From the NCBI GenBank assembly GCA_964431545.1, contig CAYSLC010000074.1, positions 1-22,522 of the forward strand: a stretch of DNA of 22,522 nucleotides. Reading direction: 5' to 3'. Within the stretch, counting starts at the first letter, position 1. Each line of letters begins with the position of its first letter. This document shows positions 13,823 through 20,208 of the stretch, one piece after another. This DNA comes from CAYSLC01 sp964431545 (GTDB lineage: Bacteria; Desulfobacterota; Desulfobacteria; Desulfobacterales; JAABSP01). The notes below the pieces were generated by a model. It did not search any database, was not told the origin of the DNA, and saw only the letters and a program-made list of their open reading frames with translations. Both the position numbers and the translations under genes were made by a program.

Positions 13823-14488
13823 CTATTCGAACTGACGGGCGAACGCGGCGAACCGGGACTTGAGATCCGCAAGCTCGGTCTCCAGGGCCGCCACCCGCGC
13901 CTCCAGGGCCGAAAGGCGGTCCTCCCCCCTTCCCCCGCGGGCGCCGTCGGCCTCCCCGGCGACCTCCGGGGGCGCCGCCTCCTCCGGATCCCCTTCGAAG
14001 AACAGGTGCATGTACCGGCTCTCCTTGTGGCCCGGACGTCTGGCCAACTGGGTCAGGAAGGGACCCTGTTCATGGGCCGACAGCCGCTCCAGGATCCGCT
14101 CCATGGCGGAGAGCGTGGGAATCTCCACCATCCGGGCGGTCCGCAGCCGGAGTTCCCCGGACGTCTGGGGCCCCCGCAGGAGCAGCTCGCAGAGTACGGC
14201 CAGCTCCTCCCTGGAAAACTCGGCGATGGCGCCCATGTTGTGCTCGTACTTGAGGGCCCGGCTCCCCTGGGCCTTGACCTGAAAGACCAGCCGGAGGCGC
14301 CGCAGCCGGTCCATCTCGTCGGCCACCGCCTCTTCGTCCAGCGCCATGACCGGGTTCCGGTTGCTCTTCTGATTGCAGGCGTTGATCAGCGCGTTCAGGG
14401 TCATGGGGTAGTAGTCGGGGGTGGTCATCTCCTTTTCCATCAACACACCCAGGATCCGGGCTTCGACGGGATTCAGGGTCCACTCCAT
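13823..14488 (-). CDS. yceH: YceH family protein (UPF0502/DUF480)
   Basis: 221 residues from an ATG at 14488 with AAGGAGG five bases upstream; the frame is open for 22 further codons upstream but without a comparable site. The family signature is clear at 22-45: TTPDYYPMTLNALINACNQK followed by SNRNP. Two winged-helix domains make up residues 1-160, with LLRGPQTSGELRLRTARM marking the second. The tail (about 190-221, LSALEARVAALETELADL) is a leucine-heptad coiled coil, so the protein probably dimerises. Its function is unknown; the fold suggests DNA or nucleic-acid binding in the cytoplasm. It lies between dinB-like and yciH genes, with stem-loops in both flanking gaps. Confidence 0.93.
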   Translation of the reverse strand: MEWTLNPVEARILGVLMEKEMTTPDYYPMTLNALINACNQKSNRNPVMALDEEAVADEMDRLRRLRLVFQVKAQGSRALKYEHNMGAIAEFSREELAVLCELLLRGPQTSGELRLRTARMVEIPTLSAMERILERLSAHEQGPFLTQLARRPGHKESRYMHLFFEGDPEEAAPPEVAGEADGARGGRGEDRLSALEARVAALETELADLKSRFAAFARQFE

Positions 14489-14512
14489 TGGGGCCTCCTT
14501 CGGCAACCCCCC

Positions 14513-14534
14513 ACCGGGCGCACGGGCGCCCGGT
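14513..14534 (-). promoter_or_regulatory. 9-bp stem-loop upstream of yceH
   Basis: ACCGGGCGC (14513-14521) and GCGCCCGGT (14526-14534) are exact reverse complements with a 4-base loop. On the minus strand the hairpin ends about 24 bases before the yceH start and leads into a G-run and then the AAGGAGG site. No T-run follows, so it is a leader or intercistronic structure rather than a classic terminator. Confidence 0.45.
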
Positions 14535-14576
14535 CCGGAGTGCCGCTTCCGCATTCCATCATCGTTCCGGAAACCG

Positions 14577-15071
14577 CTACCCCGACAGGGCGGTGAGGTA
14601 TTCGTCCCGGGTCAGCCAGAGTTCCTCCATGCGGTACATGTGCCAGTGGTCGTGCATCAGGATGTGACGGGCGAGGATGTAGAGGGAGTACTCCCGATAC
14701 TCGGGATGGTCGGCCGTTCTCTCCCAGATGCCGGGATCCAATCCCTCCAGGAGTTCCACCTGCTGTCTCCGCCAGACGCCGAACTTCTCCAGGACCACGT
14801 CCACATCGATCTTGGGCTGCTCGGGGAGATCCTTCTCCGTCTCCGAGGGGATATAGGGCGTGAAGGTGGGGTGGGACTCCTCCGTGAACCGCCGCAGCCG
14901 TTCCATCAGCATGGGCTGGACCTCCGCCAGATGCCGGAGGTGTTCGGCGATGGTCCAGGCCCCCTCCCCCCGGCGCCGGTCGAGATCCTCTTCGGGAATC
15001 GACCCCACAAAGGCCGTCAGGATCGCTTCGGTCTTCCCGAGGGCATCGATCAGTTCCGATCTGTCTTCCAT
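14577..15071 (-). CDS. DinB/YfiT-fold protein, putative metal-dependent transferase
   Basis: 164 residues of four-helix-bundle character. The likely metal-binding histidines are in the expected places for the DinB superfamily: EHLRHLAEVQ (His44, His47) in the second helix and ILMHDHWHMYRMEELW (His140, His142, His144) in the last. Superfamily members use a metal to activate thiols such as bacillithiol or mycothiol, or have unrelated damage-inducible roles; the thiol used here, if any, cannot be seen. GAGGAG precedes the ATG. It is 127 bases after radC and 88 before yceH, in the same direction, so co-transcription is plausible but not tight. Confidence 0.85.
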   Translation of the reverse strand: MEDRSELIDALGKTEAILTAFVGSIPEEDLDRRRGEGAWTIAEHLRHLAEVQPMLMERLRRFTEESHPTFTPYIPSETEKDLPEQPKIDVDVVLEKFGVWRRQQVELLEGLDPGIWERTADHPEYREYSLYILARHILMHDHWHMYRMEELWLTRDEYLTALSG

Positions 15072-15198
15072 GGTCTCCTCTCAAGTCCGTGACCGGTGAG
15101 CCCGTATCCGGGGATGCTTGGTTCGCGAGGTTCCGCGCTCCCCCACCGGACGGTCTCCCGACCGACGGACGATGTCTCGGTGGTCAGCGGTTTTTTTA

Positions 15199-15858
15199 TC
15201 ACAGATGACCCCGCTCCAGAAAGCTATAATATCCCCTGGCGCTGAAGATGATGTGGTCGAGCAGGTTGATGCCCAGGGTCTCCCCGGCCGCCTTGAGCTT
15301 CTTGGTAATCGCCATGTCCTCCCGGCTGGGGTCGAGGTTGCCGGAGGGGTGGTTGTGGGCCACGATCACCGCCGAAGCCCGGTCGGTGATGGGGTCGGCG
15401 TAGACCTCCCTGGGATGGACCTGGGTGGTGTTGACCAGGCCCACGGAGACCGTTCGGGTGGCGATGACCTCATGGGCTCCGTTCAGGGAGATGCAGAGGA
15501 AGTGCTCCTGCTTCCGGTCGGAGAGGTGGCGGATCAGGGGGAGGATGTCCGGGGGCTGACCGATCTTGACCCCCTCGGGCCGGATCCGGCGGCGGGAGAA
15601 CTCCAGGGCCGCCGCGATCACGGCGGCCTTGGCCGGCCCCATGCCGTCGATCTCGCACAGGGTCTTGAGGTCCGGCTCGACGCCGGCGCCGTCCAGGGCC
15701 TTGAGAAGCCGGGCGGACAGGGTCATCACATCCACCGACCGGTTGCCGCTGCCGATGAGGATCGCCAGCAGCTCCATGTCGGAGAGGGCCCTGGCCCCCC
15801 GCTTGAGAAGCTTCTCCCGGGGGCGGTCCAGGGGGGCGATTTGAGAGAGTTTCCTCAT
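15199..15858 (-). CDS. radC: RadC family JAMM protein
   Basis: 219 residues, the usual RadC length. The N-terminal 95 residues carry the RadC start (LDRPREKLLKRGARALSDME) and a helix-hairpin-helix (LCEIDGMGPAKAAVIAAALE, 67-86). The C-terminal MPN/JAMM domain has the full metal motif HNHPSGNLDPSRED, with His168, His170 and Asp181. Despite the name, a role in DNA repair is doubtful; the biochemical function is unresolved. The ribosome-binding site is weak (GAAGAG). About 60 bases upstream is a possible promoter, TTGCCG, 18 bases, TATGTG (-10 at 15918-15923), with extended -10 TGG, so radC need not depend on the upstream kinase gene. Confidence 0.95.
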   Translation of the reverse strand: MRKLSQIAPLDRPREKLLKRGARALSDMELLAILIGSGNRSVDVMTLSARLLKALDGAGVEPDLKTLCEIDGMGPAKAAVIAAALEFSRRRIRPEGVKIGQPPDILPLIRHLSDRKQEHFLCISLNGAHEVIATRTVSVGLVNTTQVHPREVYADPITDRASAVIVAHNHPSGNLDPSREDMAITKKLKAAGETLGINLLDHIIFSARGYYSFLERGHL

Positions 15859-15985
15859 GGTTCGTCTCTTCAGGTTTCCTGATGGCCGCGGGTGCCGGAA
15901 AATCCCTGAACGGGCCTCACATACCAGACCGGAGCAACGCCCGGCAACGTCCTGGTGACGGTGTCCATTGAGGAAAACCCAGTCC

Positions 15986-17698
15986 TCACCGCCCCATGCC
16001 GGGAATCAGCCTCGGCAGCAGGCAAAAGGGAGGGGCCTTGCGGCAGGCCCGCCCGAGCACGGCGGCGGCCACGTCGGTGCCGTTCTTGATCAGTTCCAGC
16101 AGGAGGTAGCCGGTGATCCACCGCAGGTCCCGGTTGGAGAGCAGGGACCGGTAGTTCGCGGCCCTGTCCAGGTGGGGGAAGACCAGGGCCATCCACCGCT
16201 GGGGGGCCTCGGCAAGGAAGAGGCGGGCCATCTCCTCGACCATGGCCGCATCGGGGTCGAAGCCGGGGTCGAGGTCGCGGATCACGCCGTCGAGGGTGAA
16301 GAAGGCCTTCCGGAAGAGGAGCAGGTGGGTGGGGAACCCGAATCCGCCGACGGCGAGTCCGTCGATGAGAAGAAAGACCCGGACCAGGAAGCCGGCCTCC
16401 CCGTACGCGTCCCGGCCCATGATCTCCCGAACGGTCCGGAGGAGACGGGCCTCGAACCGGGGCCGTTCCCGGTCCCCGTCGGTGGAGAGGGCCTTGACCA
16501 CCTCGACGACCATCTTCTCCTCCCCGGTGACCACCCCGAGCATCAGCATCACCAGGCGGCTGCGCTGCTTTTTGGAGAGGGTCCCGGAGAGGCTCCAGTC
16601 CACCAGGCCCAGGGTGCGGGGGCGGAGGCGTCCGCCGGGGTCGGCGAGGAGGTTTCCCGCGTGGGGGTCTCCGTGGAAGGGGGCCTTTCGGGCGGAAGAG
16701 AAGAGGGGGGACCAGACCACCGTCCGGAAGAGGTCCCGGGCCGTCCGGCGGCGGTCCTCTCCGCCCAGCTCCGGGTCGGTGACCTTCGCCCCCGGCAGAA
16801 AGGCCATGGCGGTAACGTTGGGGGTGGAAAACGGAAGGACTTCCGGGATCCGGACGTTGCCCCGGCCATCGTAGATTCCGTGGGCCCGGGTCAGGTTCTC
16901 CTGTTCTCCGGCGAGGTCGACCTCCTCCAACAGCGCCAGGCGGATGTCGGCGAAGACCTCGATGAACCGGAAATCCGCCAGGGCGTAGTCGCCCCGGCGC
17001 TCATCCAGGAGGCGGGCCAGGTCGTTCAGCAGGTCGAGTTCCTCGACCAGCCGTTCCCGGACCCCGGGCTTGAGAATTTTGAACACCCCCGCCCGGGGGA
17101 CCCGCCGCCCGGCGGGGATGTAGGTGAAGGGGACCACCACCCCCACGCTCGCCTCGGCGATGGGGGCCTCCCCGAGACGGATGGAAAAGCGCCCCATCTC
17201 CCCGCCCAGTTCGCTCTGGATGATCGATGCCGCCACCGCCATGTCCGTGGCGGCCGGCCCGTTCTCCAGGGCCGTCAGCCGCCGCTTCAGCTCCGGGTCG
17301 AGATGGCGGTTCCGGGCGATGATCTGCCCCAGCTTGTGGAGGGTGGGGAGCCGTTGGACCAGAACGAGAAGCCGGCCCTCCATGGGCTCCGCCTCGGGAA
17401 GGGCGGCCTGGTCGGCCGCCAGGTCGATGAGCCGGGAGAGGGAGAGACGGGAAAGGAGAAACCGGATCCCGTCGGCGACGATGGGCCGGTAAGCGCCGTA
17501 GACCTCCGGCAGCACCTCGGCGGGCCGGGTCTCCGCCAGGAGATCGTCGGCGGCCTGCCGCCGGAAGCGGTGTTGTCCCATCCGGTCGGCGATCCCGGTC
17601 AGTCGTGTCCGGAAGGCCTCCCGGCCGGCTTCCACGTACAGATTCCGCAGGTAGCCGCGCCGGGCCTCGAAACTGAAAAGGGGGGGAAGGGGAACCAT
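15986..17698 (-). CDS. ABC1/AarF/UbiB-family atypical kinase-like protein
   Basis: 570 residues. Visible family motifs: the KxGQ element LHKLGQIIARNRHLDPEL (about 121-138); a nucleotide-binding region with EASVGVVVPF and VFKILKPGVRERLVEEL (206-221), where the family normally has an Ala-rich loop; the catalytic loop HGDPHAGNLL (342-351); and the metal site LVDW (365-368), reading DWS instead of the usual DFG. No C-terminal membrane anchor is obvious, though the last 50 residues are hydrophobic. UbiB/Coq8 relatives support isoprenoid-quinone biosynthesis or lipid handling, but no ubi or men genes are nearby, so the role is open. A GGAG lies 14 bases before the ATG, rather far. It follows a terminator and candidate promoter, so it likely starts its own transcript. 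Confidence 0.9.
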   Translation of the reverse strand: MVPLPPLFSFEARRGYLRNLYVEAGREAFRTRLTGIADRMGQHRFRRQAADDLLAETRPAEVLPEVYGAYRPIVADGIRFLLSRLSLSRLIDLAADQAALPEAEPMEGRLLVLVQRLPTLHKLGQIIARNRHLDPELKRRLTALENGPAATDMAVAASIIQSELGGEMGRFSIRLGEAPIAEASVGVVVPFTYIPAGRRVPRAGVFKILKPGVRERLVEELDLLNDLARLLDERRGDYALADFRFIEVFADIRLALLEEVDLAGEQENLTRAHGIYDGRGNVRIPEVLPFSTPNVTAMAFLPGAKVTDPELGGEDRRRTARDLFRTVVWSPLFSSARKAPFHGDPHAGNLLADPGGRLRPRTLGLVDWSLSGTLSKKQRSRLVMLMLGVVTGEEKMVVEVVKALSTDGDRERPRFEARLLRTVREIMGRDAYGEAGFLVRVFLLIDGLAVGGFGFPTHLLLFRKAFFTLDGVIRDLDPGFDPDAAMVEEMARLFLAEAPQRWMALVFPHLDRAANYRSLLSNRDLRWITGYLLLELIKNGTDVAAAVLGRACRKAPPFCLLPRLIPGMGR

Positions 17699-17836
17699 TT
17701 TTCGATAAAGACTCCTGTCGTGGGGGGAGATCAGCGGAAAAAGGTACGCGGGGCCCGACGGACGACGGGGAGGTCGGACGCGGAGAACACCAGCTTCGTT
17801 TCAGGGATGGAATCGGTCGGCCCCATGATCTTGGGG

Positions 17837-17866
17837 GGTATGCCACAGGGGCCGAAGGGGTGTCAA
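17837..17866 (-). promoter_or_regulatory. Candidate promoter of the AarF-like gene
   Basis: The minus strand has a perfect TTGACA (17866-17861). An 18-base spacer leads to CATACC (17842-17837), a poor -10 at 3/6. It lies downstream of the SYLF terminator and would give a leader of about 130 bases. The perfect -35 and its placement support it; the weak -10 is against it. Confidence 0.38.
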
Positions 17867-17931
17867 GGGATTTGAGATCCGGCCGTCTCTCGCGGGCTGG
17901 AATCCGGTGAAGGGAGGGCGTTGAAAAGGAG

Positions 17932-17963
17932 GTGCCGGGCGGAGGAGATCCTCCGCCCGGCAC
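17932..17963 (-). terminator. Strong, probably bidirectional intrinsic terminator
   Basis: Two 15-base arms, GTGCCGGGCGGAGGA (17932-17946) and TCCTCCGCCCGGCAC (17949-17963), are perfect reverse complements with two bases between, so about 14 pairs form around a tetraloop. On the minus strand the stem is followed by CTCCTTTTC; on the plus strand by GCGGCTTTTT. It lies about 110 bases after the SYLF stop and would end that transcript. Confidence 0.8.
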
Positions 17964-18076
17964 GCGGCTTTTTCCCGTTCAGCTCAGGCCGGCATCGTTT
18001 CGCTCAGGTCGAAGCGCATCCGAAATCCGTGCGCGATCCGCGGGCGGCCCGATTCGGATGCGGAGGGAAAAAACGT

Positions 18077-19003
18077 CTACTTCCAATCCTTGAGAATGAT
18101 CACCAGCTTCTCGGTCTTTTGGGTCTTGGGGATCTCCTTGTCGCCGGAGAGGACCACGTCGGTCCCGTAGTAGGACCGGCTGGCATCGTCTTTCTTGAAA
18201 TACTCCTCGTTCATATCCTCATCCACATCGATGACCGCCCCGGACAGGGAGACGCCGGCGAAGAGCCCTTCCGTCTGCTTGTAGGCGAGGACATCGGCCT
18301 GGGTGGTGGCGCCCGCCTTGGCCCCCCAGGTGCCCGCGGCCACGGACGTCTCGGCGCCGAGGGTCAGTTCGCCGTCCCGAAGCCCGTCCAGCGCTTCCTT
18401 CTCGGTGAAGATCATGAACAGATCGGTCTGTTCGATCCCGAGCTGGGCGCCGACACTGGCCCCGAGCAGGGAGATGAAAATCGGTCCGTTCCATCCGTTT
18501 TTTTGATTAAGCATCAGGACGCCTTGCCCATACCGGCCTCCGACGATGAACCCGGCTTTGGTCACATCCGGAAATACCGCCACGGCGGCGCTGTTGTCGA
18601 TCAGCTCCTTGGGGATCCGGTTGGCCCGCCGGATCACCTCCTCCAGGGACCGGGCCGAGCGATCGATCACCTGCTCCACGTCGTCCATGAACTCCGCCGT
18701 CTCCTCCGCGGCTTCCGCGGTTGCGGCCTCCACGCCTTCGGCGGTCTCCCGGGCGGCCTCCTCGGTCTCCCGCATCACTTCCCGTCCGGCTTCCTGGGTC
18801 TCTTGGACGGCCTCATCCGTTCCCTGACGCATATCCTGGGCCCCTTCGGCGATCTCCTGTTCCACCGCCTCGCTCACATCCGGGTCGGCAATCTCCCCTT
18901 TGCTCTTCCCGCCGGCCATTCCGATCCGGGGCAGCAGGAACACCAGGGACAGCGCCAGCCCGAATACCAGATACCGAACAAACAACTGTTTTCTTGTTTC
19001 CAT
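18077..19003 (-). CDS. SYLF-domain (YSC84-type) protein with an N-terminal amphipathic coiled-coil region
   Basis: 308 residues with a strong AAAGGAGG before the ATG. Residues 1-30 are a signal peptide or anchor (QLFVRYLVFGLALSLVFLL, ending GMA). Residues about 40-112 are rich in Ala, Glu, Thr and Arg (ETQEAGREVMRETEEAA), predicted as one long amphipathic helix or coiled coil, a bit like apolipoprotein repeats. Residues 115-308 are the SYLF domain: RIPKELIDNSAAVAVFPDV, then KAGFIVGGRYGQGVL and the GASVGAQLGIEQTDLFMIF core. SYLF domains bind phospholipid, including phosphoinositides in eukaryotes; bacterial members are periplasmic or outer-envelope proteins of unclear role. It stands alone between a terminator and the divergent rsmI region, so it is probably a single-gene transcript. 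Confidence 0.92.
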   Translation of the reverse strand: METRKQLFVRYLVFGLALSLVFLLPRIGMAGGKSKGEIADPDVSEAVEQEIAEGAQDMRQGTDEAVQETQEAGREVMRETEEAARETAEGVEAATAEAAEETAEFMDDVEQVIDRSARSLEEVIRRANRIPKELIDNSAAVAVFPDVTKAGFIVGGRYGQGVLMLNQKNGWNGPIFISLLGASVGAQLGIEQTDLFMIFTEKEALDGLRDGELTLGAETSVAAGTWGAKAGATTQADVLAYKQTEGLFAGVSLSGAVIDVDEDMNEEYFKKDDASRSYYGTDVVLSGDKEIPKTQKTEKLVIILKDWK

Positions 19004-19227
19004 CGTTTACCTCCTTTTTTTCAGTTACCGTCCAAAGTCAACCCGACTTCGAAATCCTTTGAACCGTTTCACGCCCTCCCATGTTCCGTCGAGTTCACGT
19101 AAACAATAGATCAAATCGATCGGATGTTGTATGGGGAATACCCCGCATTTTTGGTCCATCGACGCCCCATTCCCGGCGTCCCGTCCCCCACCTTTTCGGC
19201 GGAGGGCGTACCCGTTTTCGTAAACCA

Positions 19228-19256
19228 TTGCAGTTTCCGCGCCCCTGGCTTATCCT
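19228..19256 (+). promoter_or_regulatory. Candidate promoter placing rsmI transcription at its own start codon
   Basis: TTGCAG (19228-19233), a 17-base spacer and TATCCT (19251-19256) form a moderate sigma-70-like match (3/6 and 4/6). A start site 7-8 bases after the -10 would fall at 19263-19264, the A of the rsmI ATG, implying a leaderless mRNA. That fits the poor Shine-Dalgarno (GGGG two bases before the ATG) but is only a suggestion. Confidence 0.3.
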
Positions 19257-19263
19257 TGGGGAC

Positions 19264-20208
19264 ATGGAACCGAACCCGTTGGAGACCGAACCCTCCGTCG
19301 CGGCCCCCGACGCCGTCGTTTCCCCCGGGTCCCTTTACGTGGTCGCCACCCCCATCGGCCACCCGGACGACATCACCCTCCGGGCCCTGAAGGTCTTACA
19401 CGGCGTCGACCTGGTGGCGGCCGAGGACACCCGCACGGCGGCCCGCCTGCTCTCCCGGCACGGGATCGGGGCCCCCCTGTGGTCGTTCCATGAGCACAAC
19501 GAGGCGGATCGGGCCGAACCCCTTCTGGAAAAACTTCGGCAGGGGAAGGCGGCGGCCCTGATCAGCGAGGCGGGGACCCCCTCGGTCTCCGACCCCGGCT
19601 ACCGGCTGGTGGTCTCCGCCGTGGCGGCGGGGATCCCGGTGGTGCCGGTCCCCGGCGTCTCGGCGGCGGTGGCCGCCCTCTCCGTCTCGGGACTCCCCAC
19701 GGACAGCTTCCTCTTCGTGGGGTTTCCCCCCAAACGGACCGGCAAGCGGATGGACCTGCTCCGGTCCCTGGCGGACCAGCGCCGGACCCTCGTCTTCTAC
19801 GAGTCGCCGCGCCGGATCCGGGCCCTGCTGACGGAGGCCCAAGCGGTCCTGGGCGACCGGCCGGCCGTGGTGGCCCGGGAGATGACCAAGCGCCACGAGG
19901 AGTTCCTCCGGGGGCGGCTGTCGGAGATCGACGACGCCCTCTCCCGCCGATCCGACGTCAAGGGCGAGTGCACCCTGTTGATCGCGGGACAGCGGGAGGA
20001 GGCGCCCTTGGCCGGCGGGGCCCTGGAGGACCGGATCCGGACGGCCCTCGAAGAGGAGGACGCCCCCCTGTCCGACCTCTCCAAACGGATCGCCCGGCGA
20101 CACGGCCTGCCCAAGCGGACCGTCTACGAGACGGCCCTCCGGATCAAGAACCAAGCCAAGAACCCGCCACCAGTAACCCACCATGGAACAAGTGAAAAGG
20201 AGATCTGA
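19264..20208 (+). CDS. rsmI: 16S rRNA (cytidine(1402)-2'-O)-methyltransferase RsmI
   Basis: 314 residues from the ATG at 19264. The tetrapyrrole-methylase-fold domain begins with the RsmI signature GSLYVVATPIGHPDDITLRA (22-41), then AAEDTRTAARLLSRHGI, SEAGTPSVSDPGYRLV and VPVPGVSAAVAALSVSGLPT, with FVGFPPKRTGKR and the FYESPRRI motif in the second half. The C-terminal segment (about 255-300) is the small helical domain seen in the family (LSDLSKRIARRHGLPKRTVYE). It methylates the ribose of C1402 in the decoding centre together with RsmH. The first 20 residues are an extra, Pro-rich extension, so the true start could be later, although no better start codon is seen. Its stop directly abuts the next gene's ATG. 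Confidence 0.95.
   Translation: MEPNPLETEPSVAAPDAVVSPGSLYVVATPIGHPDDITLRALKVLHGVDLVAAEDTRTAARLLSRHGIGAPLWSFHEHNEADRAEPLLEKLRQGKAAALISEAGTPSVSDPGYRLVVSAVAAGIPVVPVPGVSAAVAALSVSGLPTDSFLFVGFPPKRTGKRMDLLRSLADQRRTLVFYESPRRIRALLTEAQAVLGDRPAVVAREMTKRHEEFLRGRLSEIDDALSRRSDVKGECTLLIAGQREEAPLAGGALEDRIRTALEEEDAPLSDLSKRIARRHGLPKRTVYETALRIKNQAKNPPPVTHHGTSEKEI

Larger units (their letters stand above)
17699..18076. other. Gene-free gap between the SYLF gene and the AarF-like gene
   Basis: These 378 bases hold a strong hairpin terminator (17932-17963) and a candidate promoter (17837-17866), both suited to separating the two minus-strand genes. I find no supported gene. A frame continues about 30 codons past the SYLF stop but has no start of its own and no neighbour evidence. 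The segment 17968-18076 shows nothing I can name. Confidence 0.6.

Noticed and set aside
17835..17848. A TGGCAT element on the minus strand as a sigma-54 -24 box
   Set aside because: There is no matching -12 TTGC at the required distance; the overlapping TTGACA suggests sigma-70 instead.
15968..17875. A 635-codon plus-strand open frame opposite the AarF-like gene
   Set aside because: Same shadow pattern; it has no recognisable motif and runs across the aarF start and its candidate promoter.
17986..18076. A frame continuing about 30 codons past the SYLF stop as a small gene or stop-codon read-through
   Set aside because: It has no start codon context of its own and nothing supports read-through of the TAG.
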